Source of the DNA: Parvibaculum sp.
GTDB lineage: Bacteria > Pseudomonadota > Alphaproteobacteria > Parvibaculales > Parvibaculaceae
DNA length: 64,000 bases
Reading direction: 5' to 3'
Assembly: GCA_030649335.1 (NCBI GenBank)
Contig: JAUSLL010000018.1
Location: forward strand, 62,001 to 126,000
The notes below the pieces were generated by a model. That model was not told the DNA's origin. It ran no database searches and saw only the letters and a list, made by a program, of their open reading frames with translations. Of this stretch, positions 47,494 through 56,311 are shown in pieces. Position 1 is the stretch's first letter. Every line of letters starts with the position of its first letter. The position numbers and the translations under genes were made by a program.

Positions 47494-47739
47494 CAGGTAA
47501 TTGCTTCTTCGATCCACGCCGCTGCCTCACCCGCAGCGGCATTTTTCTTTGTACTGAGATGGTGCGAAAAACGTCTTCTCTTTTCTGAGTACATTCCGTG
47601 CCTGCCGGACAAGCGCACAACAACCTAACGTTCCAATACACCAATGGAACCTTCCGTCGCACCGACGCCCAGGAACATCATTGGCATCCGCAGTATTCGT
47701 CGAACATCAAACGACGATACTGCCACAGGAGACGAAGCC

Positions 47740-47979
47740 ATGATCAGATCAAATAATTGGGACATATCCTTCGCGTCCACAGTCGGCGCCTTCCTCGGCG
47801 CGACTTACACACTCATCATGTGTGGCATTTCCAATCTGCTTTCCGTTCCGTCAATGAGCATTGTTCTGATTGCCATTGTTATCGGTGCGACGTTTGGCGC
47901 AGGCATCCTCGGCGGCATTGCCGTTCTTCTCAACTATGTGCGCTCGCTCGGAACACCTGACATCAAACAAGCAGCTTAA
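47740..47979 (+). CDS. small hydrophobic membrane protein
   Basis: 79 residues from ATG 47740 with AGGAGA 9 bases upstream; a longer frame to 47644 lacks a ribosome site. Two helices, about 10-30 and 35-60 (MSIVLIAIVIGATFGAGILG). Not recognised. It belongs to the run of small membrane proteins downstream of the PLD gene. Confidence 0.65.
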   Translation: MIRSNNWDISFASTVGAFLGATYTLIMCGISNLLSVPSMSIVLIAIVIGATFGAGILGGIAVLLNYVRSLGTPDIKQAA

Positions 47980-48059
47980 CTACTCCTTTTGATTACCATT
48001 CATTCGACGTTTATTTTACGGGGATGACTCTGTGTCATCTGCACATTTAAGGAAAAAAT

Positions 48060-48389
48060 ATGAAGAAAATTATTCGTGCAACGATTGTGATGGTCGGTTT
48101 GGCAAGCGCCGGATTGGCAATGACAAGCACCCCTGGTTTAGCTGGCGTTTCTATCAATCTGGATTTCGGCAGCGTCGCTACCGGTTATCAGGATGGATAC
48201 TGGGACAACAATCATCATTGGCACAATTGGCGCAGCGACGAAGAAATGCATCAGTATCGCGCCAAGCACGGACACAAATATAACAATTGGAAGCGCAGCG
48301 GAAAGCAAGACCGCGGACACTACAAAGTGCGCGACCGTCGCCATGAAACCCGACATGACAATGGACGCCACAATGGTTGGAAACAGTAA
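48060..48389 (+). CDS. secreted histidine-rich small protein
   Basis: 109 residues starting at ATG 48060 behind AAGGA. A signal peptide of about 28 residues (ATIVMVGLASAGLAMTSTPG) precedes a mature part rich in His, Asn, Arg and Asp (for example NNHHWHNWRSDEEMHQYRAK). Such composition suggests metal binding or a disordered envelope protein; no family is recognised. 13 bp upstream of the DUF6134-like gene. Confidence 0.72.
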   Translation: MKKIIRATIVMVGLASAGLAMTSTPGLAGVSINLDFGSVATGYQDGYWDNNHHWHNWRSDEEMHQYRAKHGHKYNNWKRSGKQDRGHYKVRDRRHETRHDNGRHNGWKQ

Positions 48390-48402
48390 CCATTCAATTC
48401 CA

Positions 48403-49125
48403 ATGATCACGAAAATCCGCTCAGCGGCGATCGTGGTCTGTCTCTCAGCTTTCGCCGCGTCGGCTCTTCTTGGCGCAGCGAAAGCCGATGACCACACCCG
48501 CTACTATCAGGTCGAGCACCCGCGCTATGGCAATATCGGCACCTATGCCTATTCGATAGATAAGTCGGATGGCGAAGTGCGTACAGAGGCCCAGCTCCGT
48601 GTCGCGATCACGGTTATGGGCTTCGTCATATATCGACAGGACGCCGATCAGGTCGAAGTCTTCCGCAATGACACACTCGTCTCGTTTCAAAGTGTCACGA
48701 CAACGAACGGGCAGCAGGCACTCACATATGGCATTGCCAAGGCTGGCCGTTTCCAGGTGACAACAGCCTCAGGCGTAAGTTCTGCACCGGCACACGTTCT
48801 GCCGTCCGATCCGTGGTTGCTTAAACGCGTCGGCACCGGCGTTGTCGTCTCAACCAAATCAGGCTTGATCGAAGATGTCGAAGTCACCGGCGGCGAGACA
48901 GAGATTGTATTGCTCGACGTCGGTCCGGTGTCCACACGCCACTTTCATGTGCGTGCCGGAACACAAATCAACAAATGGGAAGTCTGGCTCGATCAATACG
49001 GCTCGCCGGTCAAGTTCCGCAGTCTTGAAGATGGAACACCAATCGACTTCATCCTTTCATCGACCACCGTACCAACATCCGACCTGTTCGGTCTGGCCGG
49101 CGGTCCGGTCCGTCAGAACGAGTAG
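48403..49125 (+). CDS. DUF6134-like secreted protein
   Basis: 240 residues from ATG 48403; signal peptide ending near GAAKADD. Beta-rich mature part: HPRYGNIGTYAYSIDKSDGE, LRVAITVMGFVIYRQDADQ, SVTTTNGQQALTYGIAKAG, and a C-terminal WEVWLDQYGSPVKFRSLEDG. I recall similar proteins as DUF6134 in alphaproteobacteria; function unknown. The start is 13 bp after the His-rich gene, so co-transcription is likely. Confidence 0.72.
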   Translation: MITKIRSAAIVVCLSAFAASALLGAAKADDHTRYYQVEHPRYGNIGTYAYSIDKSDGEVRTEAQLRVAITVMGFVIYRQDADQVEVFRNDTLVSFQSVTTTNGQQALTYGIAKAGRFQVTTASGVSSAPAHVLPSDPWLLKRVGTGVVVSTKSGLIEDVEVTGGETEIVLLDVGPVSTRHFHVRAGTQINKWEVWLDQYGSPVKFRSLEDGTPIDFILSSTTVPTSDLFGLAGGPVRQNE

Positions 49126-49203
49126 ATTCCGAACGTTCCCGCAAATGAGTGAAAGTGACAATATCTTTGAGGTCACAGCTTGTTCTGATATGTGGCGTGA
49201 CTA

Positions 49204-49255
49204 GCGAAACTCCCGGACTCAGCCCCCCCTGCCCCCCGCTGTCCGGGAGTTTCGC
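49204..49255. repeat. perfect 15-bp inverted repeat before the AI-2E operon
   Basis: GCGAAACTCCCGGAC (49204-49218) and its exact complement (49241-49255) flank a C-rich 22-nt loop. It is 78 nt after the DUF6134-like stop and 22 nt before the TTG of the next small gene. It may be a terminator without a T-run or a structured leader. Confidence 0.7.
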
Positions 49256-49277
49256 ACTCATTTGGGAGGCACCGCAT

Positions 49278-49469
49278 TTGGGCCACAACGTCCGCTACAC
49301 ACGTCCTGAAACACGCGCCACTATCGCGCGCATCTTCGTTCCGACGGATGAAGAAATGCCGAGGCAAATTCGCCGCTTGAAAATGCTTGGGTATACGATC
49401 GTTGACATTGACCCGCCACTTCGTGACCTTAGACCTACACTTGTGAGCGTCACGGAGATGCGTGGTTGA
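49278..49469 (+). CDS. small protein coupled to AI-2E transporter
   Basis: 63 residues from TTG 49278, with GGGAGG eight bases upstream. The sequence (GHNVRYTRPETRATIARIFV start, RRLKMLGYTIVDIDPP later) is soluble and basic. The stop overlaps the next gene's TTG (TTGA), which supports real translation. Not recognised. Confidence 0.55.
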   Translation: MGHNVRYTRPETRATIARIFVPTDEEMPRQIRRLKMLGYTIVDIDPPLRDLRPTLVSVTEMRG

Positions 49470-50602
49470 CATCCGCCCTGCCAAACGAACCCGAAGAAGT
49501 CGTCCAGCCTGAATCGCCAGCCCCGGTTCAGCAGCGCACAGTCATACAACTTCCCGAAGATATGAAGGTCGTCACGCTGGTCGGGATATTCGGCCTGTTG
49601 CTTCTCTTCGCGCTTTATTTCACGAAGGCGATCGTCATGCCGATCGTTTTCGCCTTTATCCTCTATCTGATGCTGCAACCCGGCATGCGCGTGTTCGCCC
49701 GTCTGCACATTCCGAAATTCATAGGTGCACTCGTCATTGTCTCTATGCTCTTTGGCAGCTTGGGCACGCTCGGCTATACGCTCGTTGATCCGGCCACGAG
49801 CTGGATCGCCAAAGCGCCAGAAAGCATATCGCGCCTTGAGCAGCGTCTCTCATCAGTCAAAAAATCTGTCGCCAATGTTCAGCAAGCCACCAGCAAAGTG
49901 GAAAAGATAGCGGCGGGCCCTGCATCGGGTGTCCGCGAGGTGACCGTTGCCGGACCCAATCTCAGCAGCTTCCTTTTCGACGGCACCATGGCGCTGATCG
50001 TCGGCGGCCTTACGACTTTGGTCTTGCTGTATTTTTTGCTGGTGTCAGGTGATCTCTTCCTGCGCCGCCTCGTCGAAATTATGCCGACGCTCAAAAATAA
50101 GAAGCAGGCAGTCGATATCGCGCGCGAAATCGAGAACAATATTTCCGGCTATCTCGTGACTATCAGTCTGATGAATCTCGCCGTCGGCGTCGCGACCGGC
50201 ATTGCCGCCTATCTTTGCGGCCTGTCCGATCCGATCCTCTGGGGCGCGATGGCCTTCTTGCTGAACTACATCCCGATTCTGGGACCTCTCTTCGGCGTCG
50301 CCATCATCTTCTTTGTCGGCATGCTCACCTTTCCCACGATCTGGCAGGCATTCGTGCCGGCGGGCATTTATCTCGTCATCCATTTTGTCGAGAGCGAAAC
50401 CGTGACACCCATCCTGCTTGCGCGGCGCTTCGCACTCAATCCGGTGCTCATCATCGTCGCCATCGTTTTCTGGTACTGGATGTGGGGAACAGCCGGTGCG
50501 CTACTGGCTGTGCCGATGCTCGCCGCCTGCAAAATCATCTGCGACCGCGTCGGCCCCCTCATGGCACTCGGACATTTTCTCGGCAGCGACGCACGCAGCT
50601 GA
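49466..50602 (+). CDS. AI-2E family transporter (PerM-like)
   Basis: 378 residues, membrane protein with about eight helices: MKVVTLVGIFGLLLLFALYF at the start, a coiled periplasmic stretch (ISRLEQRLSSVKKSVANVQQ), and PIVFAFILYLMLQPGMRVFA and LLNYIPILGPLFG typical of the AI-2E/PerM family. Members include possible AI-2 exporters and Na/H antiporters; the substrate is unknown. The start TTG overlaps the previous stop. Confidence 0.88.
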   Translation: MTSALPNEPEEVVQPESPAPVQQRTVIQLPEDMKVVTLVGIFGLLLLFALYFTKAIVMPIVFAFILYLMLQPGMRVFARLHIPKFIGALVIVSMLFGSLGTLGYTLVDPATSWIAKAPESISRLEQRLSSVKKSVANVQQATSKVEKIAAGPASGVREVTVAGPNLSSFLFDGTMALIVGGLTTLVLLYFLLVSGDLFLRRLVEIMPTLKNKKQAVDIAREIENNISGYLVTISLMNLAVGVATGIAAYLCGLSDPILWGAMAFLLNYIPILGPLFGVAIIFFVGMLTFPTIWQAFVPAGIYLVIHFVESETVTPILLARRFALNPVLIIVAIVFWYWMWGTAGALLAVPMLAACKIICDRVGPLMALGHFLGSDARS

Positions 50603-50689
50603 CGGCGGCCCGATTCACGCGCAAAACTGCGGCCGCGCCAAGAGACGCGCCACTTATTCTTTTAGTTTCAATAAGTTACGAGGAAGTTT

Positions 50690-50782
50690 TGGCGGAGACG
50701 GAGGGATTCGAACCCTCGATACGCCTTGACAGCGTATAACGGTTTAGCAAACCGTCGCCTTCAGCCACTCGGCCACGTCTCC
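50690..50782 (-). tRNA. tRNA-Ser (GCT)
   Basis: On the minus strand GGAGACG/CGTCTCC form the acceptor stem, then D-arm GGCCGAGTGGCTGAAGGC, anticodon loop TTTGCTAAA with GCT (50748-50746), a long variable arm typical of serine, and T-arm GGGTTCGAATCCC. The discriminator G is followed by an encoded CCA (50692-50690). Confidence 0.97.
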
Positions 50783-50859
50783 GTGCCCCGTGTATGCCCA
50801 AGATTAGGCGCGGCATCAAGGGGGAACTCCCTGAAACAGGGGCCGGAACCCCTAATTTC

Positions 50860-51720
50860 TCAACCCCGGTAGCGAATGAGCCCTTCTTGGACGACCGAGG
50901 CCACCAGCCGGCCGTCACGGGTATAGATGCTGCCCCGGTTAAAACCCCGCCCGCCGGATGCGCTGGGGCTATCCATGGCATAGAGCATCCATTCGTTCGC
51001 CTGAAACGGCTCGTGAAACCACATGGCATGGTCGAGGCTCGCCGATTGCAATTTGCCCGACAGCCAGCTGACGCCGTGAGGGCGGATGCACGTATCGAGC
51101 AATGTCATGTCCGAGGCATAAGCGAGGATGCATTGGTTGAGCGCAATATTGCCCTCTTCGATCGGCTTGCGTGCCCGGATCCAGACCAGATGGTTGGCGT
51201 CCATCGGCTCGGGATTGATATATTTCTGCGGATTGATCGGACGGATTTCAATCGGCCGCGGGCGCGCGAAATGCTTGGCGATGCTCTCGGGCAATTGCGC
51301 CGCAGCTTCCTTGCGCAACTCGATCTCGTTGGGCAGGTCTTCGGGCATCGGCACATCGGGCATGCTCGCCTGATGCTCGAACCCTTTTTCCTGCACCTGA
51401 AACGATGCCGCCAGATTGAAAATCTGCTTGCCGTGTTGAATGCCGACGACACGGCGCGTGGTAAAACTTTTGCCGTCGCGCGCGCGGTCAACTTCATAAA
51501 CGATAGGGACTTTGGGATCGCCGGGGCGAATGAAATAAGCGTGCATTGAATGGCAAACGCGATCTTCCACGGTGCGATAGGCCGCGACAAGCGCCTGCCC
51601 AATCACCTGCCCGCCGAACACGCGCTGCCAACTTTCGTCGGGGCTGTGTCCGCGAAACAGGTTTTCCTCGATCTTTTCGAGATTGAGAATTTGGATCAGG
51701 TCTTCAACAGCATCGCTCAT
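50860..51720 (-). CDS. tesB: acyl-CoA thioesterase II
   Basis: Hydrolyses acyl-CoA to fatty acid and CoA. 286 residues, double hot-dog TesB: GHSPDESWQRVFGGQVIGQA, SMHAYFIRPGDPKVPIVYEV and, in the second half, SASLDHAMWFHEPFQANEWM and RGFNRGSIYTRDGRLVASVV. I use ATG 51718-51720; a longer frame adds 66 residues unlike the family. An AGGGG-CCCCT hairpin lies just after the stop. Confidence 0.94.
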   Translation of the reverse strand: MSDAVEDLIQILNLEKIEENLFRGHSPDESWQRVFGGQVIGQALVAAYRTVEDRVCHSMHAYFIRPGDPKVPIVYEVDRARDGKSFTTRRVVGIQHGKQIFNLAASFQVQEKGFEHQASMPDVPMPEDLPNEIELRKEAAAQLPESIAKHFARPRPIEIRPINPQKYINPEPMDANHLVWIRARKPIEEGNIALNQCILAYASDMTLLDTCIRPHGVSWLSGKLQSASLDHAMWFHEPFQANEWMLYAMDSPSASGGRGFNRGSIYTRDGRLVASVVQEGLIRYRG

Positions 51721-51835
51721 GGGGGCCCTCTTTGCTCGCGCCCGCAACATAGGCGCAACCCAAAGACCTGTCACCCCGTCCGCCCGCGCAAATAGAGCGC
51801 AGGGGGCGACGCCGTGATCGGCAGAATTGAGTTCG

Positions 51836-52105
51836 TTAGTGCGAAGCGAGCCACTCACGTGCCTGGCGCTGGGCCTCGGCAACTTCAGCAGCGTCCATTT
51901 CGCGCGCCAACTCGGCACGTGAATAACGGGCTGGTTCGCTGCCGCGCACCGCTGCCAGATTGAACCACTTATGCGCCGTCACAAGGTCAACTTCGACGCC
52001 ACGACCCGTCGAATACATCAGGCCCAGATCATAAAGCGCGTCGCACTTGCCCCCCTCGGCCGCCAGCTCGAAATTTTCGAGCGTTTCAATCTGCACGCGA
52101 GCCAT
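51836..52105 (-). CDS. Sel1-repeat protein
   Basis: 89 residues with one clear Sel1-like repeat: CDALYDLGLMYSTGRGVEVD followed by LVTAHKWFNLAAVRGSEPA, and a short helical tail. No signal peptide. Such small proteins usually mediate contacts; no partner is evident. Confidence 0.85.
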   Translation of the reverse strand: MARVQIETLENFELAAEGGKCDALYDLGLMYSTGRGVEVDLVTAHKWFNLAAVRGSEPARYSRAELAREMDAAEVAEAQRQAREWLASH

Positions 52106-52314
52106 CGGCTCATCTCCTCATCTCGTGGAACGTCTGCCCTCAGGCCCAAACACGTTTCCACTTGCCCATCCCGCAAGGTCACCCTTGCCCACGGATGAGG
52201 ATTCCATTGACCCACTAAAAAAATGGTTAATATCCGCAAAGCATATTTCCCGCCTCGCCGGAGCACCGGCAAGGCAGGAAATAATGAAACAAGTTCAATG
52301 CTTTATGTGAGCCC

Positions 52315-52944
52315 TCAGACCTTGGGCACAGCCATGCCGCGCTGCACCGCCGGGCGTCCGCCGACGTCAGCAAGCCAGCGACGTACATTCGCGCCATCTC
52401 CGACCACATCCGGGTTTGCCGCCGCGATAAGCTCGAAGCCCGGCGCGACCCAGGGATAGGTGATCATATCGGCAATTGAATAATCGCCGCCGAGATATGG
52501 CGCTTCGCCCAAACGCTTTTCGAGAATGCCCGTCAGGCGTGCGGCTTCATTCTGATAGCGCGTAATGGCGTAAGGAATTTTCTCCGGCGCATTCATGAAA
52601 TGAAAGAGCTGACCGAACATCGGACCGACGCCAGCCATCTGCCACATCAGCCATTCAAGCACCTTGGCGCGCTGCGCGCCTTTCGGTGCCAAAAACTTGC
52701 CGGTCTTTTCAGCCAGATAAATCAGGATCGCGCCTGACTCAAAAACGGAAAGCGGTCCGCCTTCGGCATCATTATCAACGATGGCGGGGATCCGGTTGTT
52801 GGGACTGATCTGCAAAAACGCAGGCGCAAACTGTTCGCTCTTGCCGATGTCGACCGGATGCACTGTGTATTCAAGACCACACTCTTCCAGCATGATCGAG
52901 ACTTTGCGGCCATTCGGCGTCGTCCAGGTGTAAAGATCAATCAT
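52315..52944 (-). CDS. glutathione S-transferase
   Basis: 209 residues: thioredoxin-like N-domain (MIDLYTWTTPNGRKVSIMLE, with PNNRIPAIVD and SVFESGAILIYLAEKTG for glutathione binding) and helical C-domain (GDYSIADMITYPWVAP). It resembles the YghU/YfcG type that uses a Thr or Asn near the start. I start at ATG 52942-52944; a longer frame adds 26 unrelated residues. A decayed paralogue lies upstream at 53524-54017. Confidence 0.92.
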   Translation of the reverse strand: MIDLYTWTTPNGRKVSIMLEECGLEYTVHPVDIGKSEQFAPAFLQISPNNRIPAIVDNDAEGGPLSVFESGAILIYLAEKTGKFLAPKGAQRAKVLEWLMWQMAGVGPMFGQLFHFMNAPEKIPYAITRYQNEAARLTGILEKRLGEAPYLGGDYSIADMITYPWVAPGFELIAAANPDVVGDGANVRRWLADVGGRPAVQRGMAVPKV

Positions 52945-53043
52945 CCCGTCTTGCTCCTTCATACATGCGCGAAGCCGGTGCAGCGCGTTGAGCGCATATA
53001 GGCAAGCGGGGACGGATTCCAATCCCCCGCAGCAAACGGATGC

Positions 53044-53424
53044 TCAATAGCTAGCCGTCACTTCGATGTGATGATGACGGTGCAGCTTGCACACATAGGG
53101 TTCGATCAGATAGGTGCCGGCAGGCAAGGACAATCCGATCGCCTGCTGCGGATCAAGAAAACTTGCGACCTGCACACCGGCTTCCGTCTTGATGTCGAAA
53201 CCATATGTGCCGTCCATCACGCGCGTGATCTTGCCTTCGCTCGGCAGCACAAGCTTGTCGCCCCACTCCGACTTGGTGTGAAACTTGTCGTTCATCACGA
53301 CTGTGTTGGTGGCAACAATCTGACCGGCACCGGCAATGGCCGGATGCAAAACGAATGCGCCAAGCAAAGCCAGAGATGCCCATTGCGCCAGCCGGCCTTT
53401 GTTCGATCTCACCACGGCAAGCAC
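53044..53424 (-). CDS. secreted protein of unknown function
   Basis: 126 residues starting at GTG 53424. A signal peptide (about 12-33, ASLALLGAFVLHPAIAGAG) and a small beta-rich mature part (VMNDKFHTKSEWGDKLVLPS, LSLPAGTYLIEPYVCKLHRH). It ends in a His cluster (LHRHHHIEV). No family recognised. Confidence 0.65.
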   Translation of the reverse strand: MLAVVRSNKGRLAQWASLALLGAFVLHPAIAGAGQIVATNTVVMNDKFHTKSEWGDKLVLPSEGKITRVMDGTYGFDIKTEAGVQVASFLDPQQAIGLSLPAGTYLIEPYVCKLHRHHHIEVTASY

Positions 53425-53523
53425 TCCCGTCTATTCGCTACTGCAAAAAAATCAGCGCGCCCAGTTTCGTGGACGCGCTGAAGCTTAGCAAGTGACGGGC
53501 GGGGCCGTAACCCCTGCCCGTCT

Positions 53524-54017
53524 TTAGGTGTGTGTTTGTGCGGTTTGTCCAAAGAGGACCTTGCGGGCCGCTTTGGCGTCTTTGGTATCGTCCCCGAATG
53601 TTCCCTTGCGCCATTCGCGGCCAAGGTTGAAACCCTGTTGGACGGCATAACGGGCGCAAACCCGTTCAAACCCGTCCGTGAGGGTGGGAAAGTCTTCGAT
53701 CTGCTAACTCTGGTTTTTGTATTGAACAATCCAGCGCCAGCAGGCCATGTCCGCAATCAAATCGCCTCCGCAGAGATAATCCATACCCTTGAGGCGCATA
53801 TTCATGGCGCCACGGGGCCGGTTCACATCATTGGTACAACGTTCGACTGCCTACAGGATTTTTTTGCGCATATTGGCGGAAATGGCGCGATCTTCAGAAA
53901 AGACGGCGCGAACTGTTCGCCAATACCGATATTCACCGGCCTTGCCACGTAGGGCAGACCGCACTCCTCCAGCATGATCGACACTCTCCAGCCATTTGGA
54001 ATAGGCCGGTAATACAT
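53524..54017 (-). pseudogene. decayed glutathione S-transferase
   Basis: N-terminal GST remnant begins near 54017 (MYYRPIPNGWRVSIMLEECG, then VNIGIGEQFAPSFLKIAP) and loses similarity after about 45 residues. In another frame, C-terminal GST sequence resumes: AVERCTNDVNRPRGAMNMRL, DYLCGGDLIADMACWRWIVQ, an in-frame TAG after KNQS, then QIEDFPTLTDGFERVCARYA and a KVLFGQTA end at 53524. About 65 residues of the middle are deleted, and two stops occur. It is a dead paralogue of the neighbouring intact GST. Confidence 0.85.
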
Positions 54018-54145
54018 CTCGATCGGCTTTGACGCGCCCAGCTTCACGGATAGTTTCTTTACAGAAACCTGCTTGGCTGAACGAACCGTCATAGAGGGGC
54101 GCGTGGCCGCCGCACTCCTTGCGGCAGGCCGGCGACTAACAGTCA

Positions 54146-54577
54146 TTACTTCTTCGCGGCGGGCTTACGCTTCGCAGCGGGCTTCTTCGCAGCTTTTTTG
54201 GCTGCGGGCTTCTTTGCTGCGGCTTTTTTGGCAGCAGGCTTCTTCGCAGCGGCTTTCTTAGCAGCAGGCTTCTTGACTGCGGCTTTTTTGGCGGCTGGCT
54301 TCTTCTTCGCAACTGCCTTCTTGGCGGCTGGCTTCTTAGCAGCTGGCTTCTTCTTCGCTACTGCCTTTTTGGCGGCGGGCTTCTTGACCGCAGCTTTTTT
54401 GACAGCAGGCTTCTTCTTCGCAGCCGGCTTCTTCTTCGCGGCAGGCTTCTTCTTGGCTGCCGTGGTCTTGGCGGCCAGCTTCTTCACTGCCGGTTTCTTG
54501 GCGGCAGCTTTTTTCGCTGCCGGCTTTTTGACCGCTGCCTTTTTGGCGGCGGGTTTCGCTTTTGCTTTCGTAGCCAT
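54146..54577 (-). CDS. lysine/alanine-rich histone H1-like protein
   Basis: 143 residues starting at ATG 54575-54577 ([20 protein letters not shown]), built almost wholly of AAKKPAAKK-type repeats with K, A, P and a few V. AGGAG lies 11 bases upstream. Such proteins (AlgP/HC2/H1-like) bind nucleic acids and can compact DNA. Codon choice varies between repeats (AAG/AAA, GCG/GCA/GCT). Not a signal-bearing protein. It overlaps nothing; the GST remnant follows its stop. Confidence 0.85.
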   Translation of the reverse strand: MATKAKAKPAAKKAAVKKPAAKKAAAKKPAVKKLAAKTTAAKKKPAAKKKPAAKKKPAVKKAAVKKPAAKKAVAKKKPAAKKPAAKKAVAKKKPAAKKAAVKKPAAKKAAAKKPAAKKAAAKKPAAKKAAKKPAAKRKPAAKK

Positions 54578-54796
54578 GTTTTCTCTAGCTCCTGATGTGC
54601 CGATATTGTCCGGCGACAATCCATTGACTCGCAACACGCACACTCGTTGCGCCCAAGTACCCCTTAGACGCGTTAAATAATATGAGCGCGCGCGATCACC
54701 TCTGCAACACACTGTTGCAAATTTGTGCAAGCGGTCCCGGCCACTCTCAGGGAAAAGTGGTTTACAAATCGTTCACCGGAGCGGTGGATTTTTTAG

Positions 54797-56311
54797 TCAG
54801 TCGTCGGATGAAGCGCCCAACTTTGCCGCAATAATTTCATTGACGACTTGCGGATTAGCCTTGCCAGACGTGGATTTCATGACTTGTCCGACAAACCAGC
54901 CTGCTAATGCAGGCTTTTCTTTTGCTTGCGCAACTTTATCCGGGTTCGCCGCCATGATGGCGTCCACAGCGGCCTCAATCGCACCCGTATCTGTCACTTG
55001 GCGCAGACCGTCCTTTTCGACGATTTCTGCAGGGTCACGCCCCGTTTTGTACATCGAATCAAAAACGTCCTTCGCGATTCGACCTGAAATTGTGCCGTCC
55101 GTGATGAGATCAACGAGCTCTCCGAGCTGTTTTGGAGACACCGGAGAGGTCTCAATCGTGTGTCCTTCACGGTTCAACGCACCGTACAAATCACTCGTCA
55201 TCCAGTTCACCGCAAGCTTGCCATCGCGTCCCGGCTTGCCGCTTTTCATCACCGCTTCGTAGTAGTCCGCAGTCGCCGCTTCGCCGACAAGAACGGTCGC
55301 GTCATAGGCCGACAGACCATACTCGGACATCAGACGCGCCTTTTTATCGTCCGGAAGCTCGGGCAAATTCGCCGCAATGCGGTCGATGTCTGCCTGATCG
55401 AGAACCAGCGGCAGCAAATCCGGATCGGGGAAGTAGCGATAGTCATGCGCCTCTTCCTTCGAGCGCATCGACCGCGTTTCACCCGCCTTGGGATCGAAAA
55501 GCCGCGTCTCCTGCGTGATCGAACCACCCTCTTCGAGGATTTCGATCTGGCGACGCGCTTCATATTCGATCGCCTGACCGATGAAGCGGATCGAGTTCAC
55601 ATTCTTGATTTCGCAGCGTGTGCCAAGCTTTTCGCCGGGGCGACGCACGGAAACGTTCACGTCCGCACGAAGCGAACCTTCCTCCATATTGCCGTCGCAA
55701 GTGCCGAGATAACGAAGGATGGTACGAAGTTTCGTTACATAAGCACGCGCTTCGTCCGACGAACGCATGTCCGGCTTCGACACAATTTCCATCAGAGCGA
55801 CGCCCGAACGGTTGAGATCGACGTGGCTGTTGCCGGGTGCAAGATCGTGGACGCTCTTGCCCGCATCCTGTTCCATATGAAGACGTTCAATGCCGACGGC
55901 GATACTGCGACCGCCCGCCAGATCGATGACAACTTCGCCTTCGCCGACAATCGGGCTCTTGAACTGCGAAATCTGATAGCCCTGCGGCAGATCGGGATAG
56001 AAATAGTTCTTCCGGTCGAACACTGAGTAGGGATTGATCTTGGCGCGTAAGCCCAGACCCGTCTTCACCGCCTGCTCGACGCAATAACGGTTGATGACCG
56101 GCAACATGCCGGGCAATGCGGCGTCAACGAGACTCACCTGCGTGTTCGGCTCAGCACCGAACTCTGTTGAAGCCCCTGAGAACAATTTGGCCTTCGACGA
56201 GATCTGCGCATGCACTTCAAGCCCGAGAATGATCTCCCAGTCGCCTGTCGTGCCTTTAATCAGGTCTTCGTCGCGCGGATCGCGATGCTGCATGCTGTAA
56301 ACGACGGTCAT
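54797..56311 (-). CDS. gatB: Asp-tRNA(Asn)/Glu-tRNA(Gln) amidotransferase subunit B
   Basis: Kinase/amidotransferase subunit that binds misacylated tRNA. 504 residues: [39 protein letters not shown]-like block, [20 protein letters not shown], and a C-terminal tRNA-binding YqeY-like domain. ATG 56311 overlaps the gatA stop (ATGA), which decides the start. Confidence 0.95.
   Translation of the reverse strand: MTVVYSMQHRDPRDEDLIKGTTGDWEIILGLEVHAQISSKAKLFSGASTEFGAEPNTQVSLVDAALPGMLPVINRYCVEQAVKTGLGLRAKINPYSVFDRKNYFYPDLPQGYQISQFKSPIVGEGEVVIDLAGGRSIAVGIERLHMEQDAGKSVHDLAPGNSHVDLNRSGVALMEIVSKPDMRSSDEARAYVTKLRTILRYLGTCDGNMEEGSLRADVNVSVRRPGEKLGTRCEIKNVNSIRFIGQAIEYEARRQIEILEEGGSITQETRLFDPKAGETRSMRSKEEAHDYRYFPDPDLLPLVLDQADIDRIAANLPELPDDKKARLMSEYGLSAYDATVLVGEAATADYYEAVMKSGKPGRDGKLAVNWMTSDLYGALNREGHTIETSPVSPKQLGELVDLITDGTISGRIAKDVFDSMYKTGRDPAEIVEKDGLRQVTDTGAIEAAVDAIMAANPDKVAQAKEKPALAGWFVGQVMKSTSGKANPQVVNEIIAAKLGASSDD

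Noticed and set aside
54198-54680. Repetitive Ala/Phe/Leu-rich frame resembling a membrane protein
   Set aside because: It is the complement of the lysine/alanine-repeat gene; KK codons read backwards give F/L.
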